A stretch of 50,207 nucleotides of DNA from Candidatus Omnitrophota bacterium (GTDB taxonomy: Bacteria > Omnitrophota > Gorgyraeia > Aquiviventales > Aquiviventaceae). The translations under genes and the position numbers were made by a program. The stretch covers positions 1-50,207 of the forward strand of contig JAHFGX010000005.1 in assembly GCA_023247215.1 (NCBI GenBank). The letters are read 5' to 3'. Positions 41,569 through 49,001 of this stretch are shown here, piece by piece (the first letter of the stretch is position 1; each line of letters starts with the position of its first letter). The notes beneath the pieces are model-generated. The model was not told where the DNA came from. It searched no databases and worked only from the letters and a program-made list of their open reading frames with translations.

Positions 41569-43353
41569 ATGTCGTCGAGCAACGCGTCCACGCCATCTCC
41601 GTCGAGCACGGGCCCAGGGCCGACCAGCCTGCAGCGGTTCCTCCGCTACGTGACCCCGTACCGGGGGGTCATCATCGCCGCTGTCGCCTGCGGGGTGGTG
41701 CGCTACCTCATCCCCCTGCTCATGCCCTGGACGCTCAAGCTGCTGGTGGACGACTTCTTGGTCCCGGGCAGCGCGCGCCCGCACGCAGAGCTCCACTGGC
41801 TCATGGCCGGCCTTTGCGCCGCCTACGCGCTCTACGCCGTCACGAGCTATTACCGTTCGTATCTGTCCGGCTTGGCCGGCCACCGCATCATTTTCGACCT
41901 GCGCCAGGAGCTGTACCTCCACGTCCAGCGCATGAGCCTGAGCTTCTTCGACCGGCAGCAGATCGGCGCGGTGGTCGCCCGCATGACGGGAGACATCGCC
42001 TCGGCGCAGAACTTCGTCGGCTCGGCGCTGGTGAACACGGCAATGGACCTCTCCTGCGTCATCGTGATCATCGCGCTGCTGTTCGCCGCCCACTGGAAGC
42101 TGGCCCTGGTCTCGCTGGCCGTCCTCCCCTTCTATGCCGTCATCAGCGGCGTCCTGACCAAGCGGATCCGCCTCAAGAGCCGGGACATCCACCACCAGCT
42201 TCAGGAGATCTCCGGCGACCTGCACGAGCAGTTCGCGGCCATCTCCACGATCCAATCCTTCACCCATGAAGAAACGGAGGCGCGGGAATTCAAGGCGCAA
42301 AGCCACCGCTATTTCGACACGGTGATGGAGAGCGTCACCCTGCAATCCATCGCCCTGGGCGCCACCGGGTTCCTGACGGCGCTGGGCCCGATCCTCGTCT
42401 TGTGGTTCGGCGCCGTGGAGGTGTGGCGCGGGCAGCTCTCGGTGGGAACCCTGATGGCGTTTTACGCCTACCTGGGGATGCTCTACCAGCCGATCCAGCG
42501 GCTCACCGAGCTGAACCTGATCCTGACGAACAGCCTCGCCGCCATGGACCGCATCTTCGAGGTGTTCACCATCTACCCGGACGTGCAGGACCGGCCCGGC
42601 GCCGCCGCCGTCTCCCGCGCCCGCGGCGAGATCGTCTTTGAGCGCGTGGCTTTTCAGTATGAGGGGCGCGAGCCGATCCTCACGGACTTTTCCCTGCGCA
42701 TCCCGTCCGGCACCACCGTCGCGCTCGTCGGGCCCAGCGGCGCGGGTAAATCGACCTTGGTGAAGCTGCTGGCCCGGTTCTACGACGTGAACGGCGGGCG
42801 GATCACCCTGGACGGGGCTGACCTGCGCGACATCCGGTTGAAGTCGCTGCGGCAGCAGATCGCCATCGTGACGCAGGACCCCATCCTCTTCAGCGGGACG
42901 ATCGCCGAGAACCTGCGCTACGGCAACCCGCAGGCCACCGACGAGGAGCTGCGGCAGGCGGCCCGCGAGGCATTCTGCGACACGTTCATCGGGCAGATGC
43001 CGAAGGGCTATGAGACCGAGGTGGGAGAGCGCGGGGTCAAGCTGTCCGGCGGGCAAAAACAGCGGCTGGCCATCGCGCGGGCGTTTCTGAAGGGCGCGCC
43101 CATCGTGATCCTGGATGAGCCGACCTCCGCCCTGGACGCCGAATCAGAAACGCTGATCAAGCAGGCGCTCATCCGCCTGCTGCAGGGCCGCACCGCGCTG
43201 ATCATCGCGCACCGGCTCTCGACCATCGAGCACGCGGACCAGGTGGTGGCGATCGAAGGCGGGCGCATCGTCGAGCAGGGCCGGCACGAGGAGCTGCTCG
43301 CCAAGCCGCACGGCCTCTATCGCCGTTACGCCAGCCAGCAGATCCTCCGATGA
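41569..43353 (+). CDS. ABC transporter, fused permease-ATPase (MsbA-like)
   Basis: 594 residues. The N-terminal membrane domain has six spans; the coupling motifs include 'HRIIFDLRQELYLHVQRMSLSFFDRQQIGAVVARM' (in part SFFDRQQIGAVVARM). The ATPase: Walker A 'VGPSGAGKSTLVKLL', Q-loop 'TQDPILFSGTI', signature 'KLSGGQKQRLAIAR', Walker B 'PIVILDEPTSALD', switch 'IIAHRLSTIEHAD'. Members export lipids, peptides or drugs; with lipid A genes absent here the substrate is open. It ends 13 bases before a very long hairpin. Confidence 0.93.
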   Translation: MSSSNASTPSPSSTGPGPTSLQRFLRYVTPYRGVIIAAVACGVVRYLIPLLMPWTLKLLVDDFLVPGSARPHAELHWLMAGLCAAYALYAVTSYYRSYLSGLAGHRIIFDLRQELYLHVQRMSLSFFDRQQIGAVVARMTGDIASAQNFVGSALVNTAMDLSCVIVIIALLFAAHWKLALVSLAVLPFYAVISGVLTKRIRLKSRDIHHQLQEISGDLHEQFAAISTIQSFTHEETEAREFKAQSHRYFDTVMESVTLQSIALGATGFLTALGPILVLWFGAVEVWRGQLSVGTLMAFYAYLGMLYQPIQRLTELNLILTNSLAAMDRIFEVFTIYPDVQDRPGAAAVSRARGEIVFERVAFQYEGREPILTDFSLRIPSGTTVALVGPSGAGKSTLVKLLARFYDVNGGRITLDGADLRDIRLKSLRQQIAIVTQDPILFSGTIAENLRYGNPQATDEELRQAAREAFCDTFIGQMPKGYETEVGERGVKLSGGQKQRLAIARAFLKGAPIVILDEPTSALDAESETLIKQALIRLLQGRTALIIAHRLSTIEHADQVVAIEGGRIVEQGRHEELLAKPHGLYRRYASQQILR

Positions 43354-43366
43354 TCGGCTTGGGCAG

Positions 43367-43417
43367 CGCTATGAGGTGTCAGACACTTTTTGAAAAAGTG
43401 TCTGACACCTAATAGCG
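43367..43417. repeat. Long hairpin between convergent genes
   Basis: AGGTGTCAGACACTTTT, loop TGA and its perfect complement give 17 bp. Outside it CGCTAT/ATAGCG adds six more pairs after one mismatch. The right side reaches into the last codons of the convergent E1-rhodanese gene. The T/A runs sit next to the loop rather than after the stem, so it looks like a REP-type palindrome rather than a classical terminator, though it may stop transcription from both sides. Confidence 0.72.
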
Positions 43418-44554
43418 GGGGAGTTCCGGGTCCACCTCGGCCGCCCACGCGTCAATCCCGCCGTGCAGGTGCTTCAGCTTCTTGAATCCGAACCGCTCCA
43501 GGATCTTCACCGCCTGCTGGCTGCGCGGCCCGTGGTGGCAATGGACCAGGATGGTGTCCGCCGTGTCCAGCTCGTTGGCTCGCAGCGGCAGCTCCGACAG
43601 CGGGATGAGCTTGGAGCCCTCCAAGTGCACGATCTCGTACTCATGCGGCTCGCGCACGTCGAGGATCACGACCTTCGGGTTGTGCTCCAGCAGCGCCTTC
43701 GCTTCTTCCGGGTTGACGTCGTACTGCCCGGCTGAGGCCTCCGGCTCGTGGCCGCGGATGCCGCAGAACTGCTCGTAATCAATCAGCGTGGTGATCGTGG
43801 GCTGATCTCCGCAGACCGGGCAGCCCAGATCGCGCCGCAGCTTGACCTCGCGAAACGTCATCTTCAGCGCGTTGTAGAGCAGCAGCCGCCCGATGAGCGG
43901 CTCGCCCTGCCCGATGATCAGCTTGATCGCCTCCGTCGCCTGGATCACCCCGATGATGCCGGGCAGCACGCCCAGCACCCCGCCCTCGGCGCAGCTCGGC
44001 ACCATGCCCGGCGGCGGCGGCTCAGGATAGAGGCAGCGGTAGCACGGCCCCTTGAACGGATAGAACACCGTCGCCTGCCCGTCGAACCGGAAGATGGAGC
44101 CGTAGATGTTCGGCTTACGCAGGAAGACGCAGGCGTCGTTGACCAGGTAGCGCGTGACGAAATTGTCGGTGCCGTCAATGACCACGTCGTAGGGCTTGAT
44201 CAGCTCCATCACGTGCTCGCTGGTCAGCCGCAGATTAAAGGTCTTGACGACGACGTCGGGATTGACGGCGTGGATGCGCTCTTTGGCTGACTCCACCTTG
44301 AGCCGCCCGACGTCCTCGGTGCGGTGGATGATCTGCCGCTGGAGATTGGTGAAGTCCACCACGTCGAAGTCCACGATCCCCAGCTCCCCGACCCCGGCCG
44401 CCGCCAGGTAGAGCCCCAGCGGCGAGCCCAAGCCGCCGGCGCCGATCAAGAGGATCTTGGCCTGGACCAGCTTCTCCTGCCCCTCCACCCCCACCTCCGG
44501 CATGATCAGGTGCCGGCTGTACCGCAAGATCTGCTCTTTCGTCAGGGTCGCCAT
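43409..44554 (-). CDS. moeB: MoeB/ThiF-type adenylyltransferase with C-terminal rhodanese domain
   Basis: 381 residues. The E1-like domain (about 1-250) has the ATP site 'ILLIGAGGLGSPLGLYLAAAG', 'IVDFDVVDFTNLQRQI', zinc cysteines 'CYRCLYP' and 'CPVCGD', and the catalytic-loop region 'IDGTDNFVTRYLVND'. The rhodanese domain (about 290-381) has the active Cys in 'ILVHCHHGPRSQQAVKIL'. Such fusions adenylate the C-terminus of a small sulfur-carrier protein and load it with sulfur, for molybdopterin, thiamine, cysteine or tRNA thiolation. No carrier is seen in the window. Confidence 0.92.
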   Translation of the reverse strand: MATLTKEQILRYSRHLIMPEVGVEGQEKLVQAKILLIGAGGLGSPLGLYLAAAGVGELGIVDFDVVDFTNLQRQIIHRTEDVGRLKVESAKERIHAVNPDVVVKTFNLRLTSEHVMELIKPYDVVIDGTDNFVTRYLVNDACVFLRKPNIYGSIFRFDGQATVFYPFKGPCYRCLYPEPPPPGMVPSCAEGGVLGVLPGIIGVIQATEAIKLIIGQGEPLIGRLLLYNALKMTFREVKLRRDLGCPVCGDQPTITTLIDYEQFCGIRGHEPEASAGQYDVNPEEAKALLEHNPKVVILDVREPHEYEIVHLEGSKLIPLSELPLRANELDTADTILVHCHHGPRSQQAVKILERFGFKKLKHLHGGIDAWAAEVDPELPRY

Positions 44555-44566
44555 CGGTTCCTCACG

Positions 44567-44980
44567 TTAAAATGTTAAGACGCGGTCCGCCGTGGCGACG
44601 TCCTCCAGCAAGAAGGCTGGGAGGCCGCGCACGTCGTCAATCTCCGCGATGAGCTGCTCGCGCTTCAGGCCGCTCAAGCTGAGCGAGGAGCTGCAGGCAT
44701 AGAGCTTCACGTCGCCGGAGGCCTTGATCTGGCTCAGCAGCTTCTGCAAATCCGTTAGGTCGTGCTTCTTCAGCCGCTCCAGCATCGCGGCCTCCTGCCC
44801 CTGGTACTCCGGGCTCCACGTCCACTGCTTCATCCCGTCCTGCGTCACGCGGAAGAGCGAGGCGTCGCGGAACAGCACGCTCGTCTTGATCTCCGAGTGC
44901 ACCGACGCCAGGAGCAGTGTCAGCACCTGGATGAAGTTGTTGGTGGTGCCTCCAGAGACGATCACGGCTAGTGATTTCAT
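44567..44980 (-). CDS. DsrE/DsrF-like sulfur-relay protein
   Basis: 137 residues with 'SLAVIVSGGTTNNFIQVLTLLLASVHS', a typical DsrE/peroxiredoxin-family nucleotide-like fold, and the conserved Cys in 'VKLYACSSSLSLSGLKREQL'. DsrE proteins pass persulfide sulfur between carriers. It stands between the E1-rhodanese gene (12-base gap) and the sulfite/nitrite reductase gene, so a sulfur assimilation role is likely. A single cysteine implies it works with a partner. Confidence 0.85.
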   Translation of the reverse strand: MKSLAVIVSGGTTNNFIQVLTLLLASVHSEIKTSVLFRDASLFRVTQDGMKQWTWSPEYQGQEAAMLERLKKHDLTDLQKLLSQIKASGDVKLYACSSSLSLSGLKREQLIAEIDDVRGLPAFLLEDVATADRVLTF

Positions 44981-44983
44981 CGC

Positions 44984-45057
44984 TTGGCGGGTCCTGCCGC
45001 CTGCGGCAGCCCGTCGGCTTCGCTCGCCGGGCGCCCGCCTCCGGCGTCACCCGCCAA
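44984..45057. repeat. Cloverleaf-like intergenic element
   Basis: Outer arms TTGGCGGGT/ACCCGCCAA pair over 9 bp. Inside are three adjacent hairpins: CTGCCGC/GCGGCAG, CGGC/GCCG around TTCGCTC, and CGCC-TCC-GGCG. It fills the gap between the reductase stop and the DsrE gene start and shares a core with the element at 41497-41549. A mobile structured repeat or an RNA element is possible. Confidence 0.5.
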
Positions 45058-45068
45058 ACCCATCTTCG

Positions 45069-46727
45069 TCATAGCGCCGGCTCGTCTCGTTCGGGTACAG
45101 GGGCCGAGGGCACGTCCTCCATCGGATGCGGCTCTCCGTCGGTGAGCAGCTCCACGAGCCGCGCGTCGCCGGCGCGGCGGCACCACGCGTTGAACGGCTC
45201 CTGCGGCCGGCGCTCCCGCTTGAAGCCCAGCAGCAGCTGCTCCAGCCGCCGGGCGCACTCGGTGGCCGGCACCTTGCGCACGATGGCGTGGTTGAACGAC
45301 GCCTCCGCGCCCATCTGCCCGCCCACCAAAATGTCATACGCGTCCACCACCTGGCCGTCGCGCTTGGCCTTGGAGCCCATCAAGCCGATGTGGGCGATCT
45401 GGTACTGGGCGCAGGCGTTGGGGCAGCCGGTGATGTGTAAACGCAGCGGTTCATCCAGCAGCACCCGATGCTCGAGGTACTCGACGATCTGCCGGGTGCG
45501 CGCCTTCGTCTCGGTGATGGCCAGCTTGCAGAACTCCGTCCCCGTGCAGGTGACCGCGCCCCGACTGATGGGGTGCGCGTTCACGGATAACTCGACATCC
45601 GCCAGGCCGGCCAGCACGTTCTCGACGCGGGCTTCGGGGATGTGCAGCAACACCAGGTTTTGCCGGCTCGTCACCCGCAGCGGCGTCCCGAAGGACGCGA
45701 TCGAGAGATCCGCATACCGCTCCGAGAGCTCCGCCGCCCGCTTGAGCTGGGCGCTCGTGATGCGCCCCACCAGGATCGGCACGCCGACGTAGAAATAGCC
45801 GTCCTGCTTCTGGGCGTGCACGCCCACGTGGTCCCGGTACCGATCCGGCGCCTCCTGATAGGAGGGCGCGGCCGGCTCCAACGCACGGCCCAACCGCTCC
45901 TCCAAGACCTGCCGGAACTTCTCCACCCCCCAGTCATGGATCAGATATTTGAAGCGCGCGTGGTGGCGCTTTTCCCGGTAGACGGGGCTGCCCTGCCAGA
46001 TGTCGGTGATCGCCTGCAGGATCTCGATCACCTGCTCGGGTCGGACAAACGCATTCAGCCGCTGGGCGAAGAAGGCCTGGGTGGACAATCCCCCGCCCAC
46101 GCGCACGTCAAATCCCAGCGTCTTCCCCTCCGCCGTCTGCTGTTCGCACCCGACGAAGGAGACGCAATGGATTTCCGGATGCGGGCAGAGCGAACGGCAG
46201 CCGGTGACGCACACCTTATATTTCCGGGGGAGGTCGGCGTATTTCAGGTTGCCGGTGAACAGCTCATGGATCTGCTGCGCCACCGGCCCGGCGTCGAGCA
46301 CCTCGTCCCGGTCCACGCCGGCCACGGGACAGCCCACCACGTTGCGCATCACGTCCCCGCAGGCGCCCTGGGTGGTGATCCCCGCTGCCTTGAGCTCGTC
46401 GAGGATCGCCGGCACGTCGCGGAGGTGGCACCAATGGAGCTGGAAATCCTGCCGGGTCGTGATGTCCACGAATCCCTTGTTGCGCCGCTCGGCGATGCGC
46501 GCCACAGCCTTGGCCTGCTCGACCGTCACGTAGCCGTTGGGCTGCTTGGTGCGCAGCATGAAATAGCCAGGCTCGTGGCGGTGCGTGTAGAGGCCGTACC
46601 ACTTGCACAGGAATAGCTCGTCTTCGGACAGCTCGGCGCCGCCGGTGGACGCGCGCCGGATCGTCTCGATGATGGAGAAGGGATTGCCGGCTTGCTGTTT
46701 GATCAACTCAGAACGGTTGGGCGCCAT
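45069..46727 (-). CDS. Ferredoxin-dependent sulfite/nitrite reductase (sirohaem)
   Basis: 552 residues with the two-lobe NirA/SiR layout. The first lobe has 'DITTRQDFQLHW'. The [4Fe-4S]-sirohaem cysteines are C-x5-C in 'CTGTEFCKLAIT' and C-x3-C in 'ITGCPNACAQYQ'. It reduces sulfite to sulfide or nitrite to ammonia with six electrons from ferredoxin. The DsrE-like and E1-rhodanese genes downstream lean to sulfite; nitrite cannot be excluded. Sirohaem is also the substrate of the decarboxylase encoded upstream. Confidence 0.9.
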   Translation of the reverse strand: MAPNRSELIKQQAGNPFSIIETIRRASTGGAELSEDELFLCKWYGLYTHRHEPGYFMLRTKQPNGYVTVEQAKAVARIAERRNKGFVDITTRQDFQLHWCHLRDVPAILDELKAAGITTQGACGDVMRNVVGCPVAGVDRDEVLDAGPVAQQIHELFTGNLKYADLPRKYKVCVTGCRSLCPHPEIHCVSFVGCEQQTAEGKTLGFDVRVGGGLSTQAFFAQRLNAFVRPEQVIEILQAITDIWQGSPVYREKRHHARFKYLIHDWGVEKFRQVLEERLGRALEPAAPSYQEAPDRYRDHVGVHAQKQDGYFYVGVPILVGRITSAQLKRAAELSERYADLSIASFGTPLRVTSRQNLVLLHIPEARVENVLAGLADVELSVNAHPISRGAVTCTGTEFCKLAITETKARTRQIVEYLEHRVLLDEPLRLHITGCPNACAQYQIAHIGLMGSKAKRDGQVVDAYDILVGGQMGAEASFNHAIVRKVPATECARRLEQLLLGFKRERRPQEPFNAWCRRAGDARLVELLTDGEPHPMEDVPSAPVPERDEPAL

Positions 46728-46807
46728 GGCGGGAGCAGTGTCTCATATACGAGTTAATCAGTCAAGAACGTATGTAAAAAATAAACTAATACTAAACTAA
46801 TTTAGTT
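46728..46807. promoter_or_regulatory. AT-rich region before the sulfite/nitrite reductase gene
   Basis: An AT-rich stretch, unusual in this GC-rich region. AACTAA-T-TTAGTT at 46795-46807 is a perfect 6-bp inverted repeat overlapping the stop of the upstream gene, and TTAGT is repeated three times on the minus strand within about 16 bases. It probably contains the reductase promoter and an operator; I could not fix a -10/-35 pair. Confidence 0.45.
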
Positions 46808-47860
46808 AACTATATCGACTTGCGCCCCGACGCGGCTCCACCATTCATCCAGCTCCGGGGTGAAATATTTCAGGCGGGTTTTTTTGTACTCTTTCGTGCT
46901 GAAGAGATTTTTGTGCGGGAACTGCCCCACCTCCGCTTCCATCTTCACGATCATCTCCATGCAGGCGGAATGGGTCGGGGCGTGCAGCATCGTGAAGAGC
47001 GGGTAGGGCCAGTCCGGGTAGACCGGGCGGCGGTAGCAGTGGCTCACCTGGCGGAACCGCGCGAGCTGCTCGCCGATGGCATCCACCTGCGCCTCCGGCA
47101 CCTGCCAGACCACCATGGCGTTGGCGATGAACCCCGCGCTGCGGTGGTGCAGGATGGCGGCGAAGCGGCGCATGTAGTTGTGCTGCTGCATCTGTGCGGC
47201 CCAGGCCAGCAGCTCTGCCTCCGTCATCTCTGCCTGCGCAGCCCAGACGGCGAAGGGCATCTCCACCAGCGGCAGGTCTTCCTGCATCACGCGGATCAGC
47301 GCGATGTCGCGCGGCTGAAGCGGCGGTTTCGGCGCGTTGCGGCGCTGCTCGTTGTAGATCTCTTCGTCGCTCTCCATCGTCGGGCCCGTGCCGGTCAAAT
47401 CCAGCTTCACGCCGATTTTGTAGAGACGCAGCGTGGGTAGGATGATCGTCTGGTCGGCCTTGGTCAGCGCGTGCAGGATGTCCACCGTCTTCTCCAGCGA
47501 GTCCGTCGGCGGCACCGCGATGGTAAACCAGATGTTGAAGAGGTCGTTGCGCTTGTAGTTGTGTGACACGCCGGGATGCTGGTTGATGATCTCCGCCGCC
47601 TCATCCGCCTGCACCGAGTCCACCTTCATCGCGACCAGGGTGCTGCGGTAGCCGAGGCTGCGGGTGTCGAAGATCGCCGAAAGCTGGCGGATGACTTTAT
47701 CGCGCTTCAATCGGCTGATGCGCTCGATGCATTCCGTCTCGGAAATGCCGATGTCCTGGCCCAGCCGGGCGTAAGGCCGGTGCTCGACGGGAAATCCCAT
47801 CTGGACTTTCGTGAGCAGCGCCTTGTCTGTGGCGTCGAAGGTTTGCGTGGCGGTGATCAT
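46802..47860 (-). CDS. ahbAB: Fused sirohaem decarboxylase (AhbA-AhbB)
   Basis: 352 residues comprising two Lrp/AsnC-like halves. The first begins 'FDATDKALLTKVQMGFPVEHRPYARLGQDIGI' (in part VEHRPYARLGQDIG) and has 'LSAIFDTRSLGYRSTLVAM'. The second has 'QPRDIALIRVMQEDLPLVEMPF', 'MRRFAAILHHRSAGF' and 'QVSHCYRRPVYPDWPYPLFTMLH'. Separate AhbA and AhbB form a heterodimer that converts sirohaem to didecarboxysirohaem for haem (alternative route) or haem d1 synthesis. The ATG overlaps the aldo/keto reductase stop (ATGA). No AhbC, AhbD or Nir d1 gene is seen here. Confidence 0.88.
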   Translation of the reverse strand: MITATQTFDATDKALLTKVQMGFPVEHRPYARLGQDIGISETECIERISRLKRDKVIRQLSAIFDTRSLGYRSTLVAMKVDSVQADEAAEIINQHPGVSHNYKRNDLFNIWFTIAVPPTDSLEKTVDILHALTKADQTIILPTLRLYKIGVKLDLTGTGPTMESDEEIYNEQRRNAPKPPLQPRDIALIRVMQEDLPLVEMPFAVWAAQAEMTEAELLAWAAQMQQHNYMRRFAAILHHRSAGFIANAMVVWQVPEAQVDAIGEQLARFRQVSHCYRRPVYPDWPYPLFTMLHAPTHSACMEMIVKMEAEVGQFPHKNLFSTKEYKKTRLKYFTPELDEWWSRVGAQVDIVN

Positions 47861-48873
47861 GAGATGGTGCCGGCAGAAGCCAGGCCGAACTGACCGGCGT
47901 ACAGCTCCGCCACTTTCGCACGTTCGTCTGCGGTGATGGGAGGCGTCTCTGGAGCGGCGGTGAATTCCTTGAGCAGCGCTTCATTGTAGATATTAGGGAG
48001 CACGGACGCCACCGCCGGCTCGGAGAGAATGTATTGAATCGCCGCCTGGCTGAGCGTGCGCCCGGCGCCTTCGGCCAAGAATCCAAGCTGGCGGATTTTT
48101 TTCAGCCCATCAATCTGCCACGCGCGCTTCTTGTCTTCGGTGGAGACGCGGTGGAAGCGATGGTCCTGCTCCGTAAAGACGGTGTCTTCCCGCACGGTGC
48201 CGTCCAGGAGGCCGGAGGCGTGCGGCACGCGGACCAGGAAGCTGGTCTGATGCTGTCGGCCCAGCGCGAACAACCCCTCGCCCAGTATTTGCTCAAGCAG
48301 ATTGTAGATGATGTAGACCAAGTCCGCGTGGCGGCGCTCGATAGCATAGCGCCCTTCCTCGATTTGCCGCTCGGCGATGGCGGGGCCGAGCGCCGGGCCC
48401 CAGGCGCGGATCTTCCCGTCTCGCTTCAACTCCTCCAGCGTTGAGAAGAGGTCGTCTTGCTGCATCGCATCCAAGCGCGGGTTGTGCAGTTGGTAGAGGT
48501 CCACGTGGTCGGTCTGCAGGCGCTTCAGGCTTTCCTCCAGCGCCTTGCGCACGTAGGCCGGGCTCCAATCGTGCGGCAGCTCCTCATGGCCCCGGCGGGA
48601 GGTGTTGGTGTAGAAGTCATAGCCGAACTTCGTGCCGATCACGATCTGGTGGCGCTTCGAGCCCAACGCCTCGGCGAGAATCGTCTCGCCCAGACCGTTG
48701 CCGTAGGCGTCGGCCGTGTCGAAGAAGGTGATGCCCGCGTCAAATGCCTGCTGGATCAGCCGGACGCCGAAGGCGTGGTCCGTGACCCCCCACCAGCTTG
48801 TCGCGACGGTCCACACCCCGAAGCCGACTTCGGAGACCCTCACGTCCGTCGCGCCGATCCGTCGGGTCTTCAT
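47857..48873 (-). CDS. Aldo/keto reductase
   Basis: 338 residues from the ATG at 48873; the track's 48915 is a TTG. The catalytic tetrad regions: Asp and Tyr in 'TFFDTADAYGNGLGE', Lys in 'IVIGTKFGYD', His in 'DLYQLHNPRLD'. NAD(P)H-dependent reduction of an aldehyde or ketone is expected; the substrate is unknown. A GGTGGGGGG Shine-Dalgarno lies immediately before the ATG and inside the outer stem of the cloverleaf element. It is translationally coupled to ahbAB. Confidence 0.9.
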   Translation of the reverse strand: MKTRRIGATDVRVSEVGFGVWTVATSWWGVTDHAFGVRLIQQAFDAGITFFDTADAYGNGLGETILAEALGSKRHQIVIGTKFGYDFYTNTSRRGHEELPHDWSPAYVRKALEESLKRLQTDHVDLYQLHNPRLDAMQQDDLFSTLEELKRDGKIRAWGPALGPAIAERQIEEGRYAIERRHADLVYIIYNLLEQILGEGLFALGRQHQTSFLVRVPHASGLLDGTVREDTVFTEQDHRFHRVSTEDKKRAWQIDGLKKIRQLGFLAEGAGRTLSQAAIQYILSEPAVASVLPNIYNEALLKEFTAAPETPPITADERAKVAELYAGQFGLASAGTIS

Positions 48874-49001
48874 CCCCCCACCTGCGGCTGCCACGCTTTT
48901 GGCGTGGCACTGCAATCGTCATTCCGATATGGAGATAACATGGTTGTCATGCGCTCAAATTGCATGGGCTGTCTTTGACAGCCCGCCGCAGGTGGGGGGA
49001 T
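48872..49001. other. 130-nt cloverleaf-like structured element
   Basis: Outer stem of 17 perfect bp (48872-48888 with 48985-49001). Inside, hairpin A (48889-48909, TGCCACGC/GCGTGGCA), stem B (TGCAAT 48911-48916 with ATTGCA 48959-48964), and hairpin C (48966-48984, GGGCTGTC/GACAGCCC). Only two bases at the junction are unpaired. It spans the whole gap from the YPSP stop to the aldo/keto reductase ATG and includes the latter's Shine-Dalgarno. An mRNA switch, a structured RNA or a REP/MITE-type mobile element are all possible. Confidence 0.68.

Noticed and set aside
41554-43056. 500-residue minus-strand ORF
   Set aside because: Antisense to the ABC exporter with intact Walker motifs; a shadow.
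43367-43417. Calling the long hairpin a rho-independent terminator
   Set aside because: The T/A tracts are at the loop, not after the stem; a REP-like palindrome fits better, though termination is not excluded.
48872-49001. Integron attC site or tRNA gene
   Set aside because: No GTTRRRY/RYYYAAC core, no T-loop GTTCRA or anticodon arm of proper size; the stem lengths do not fit either.
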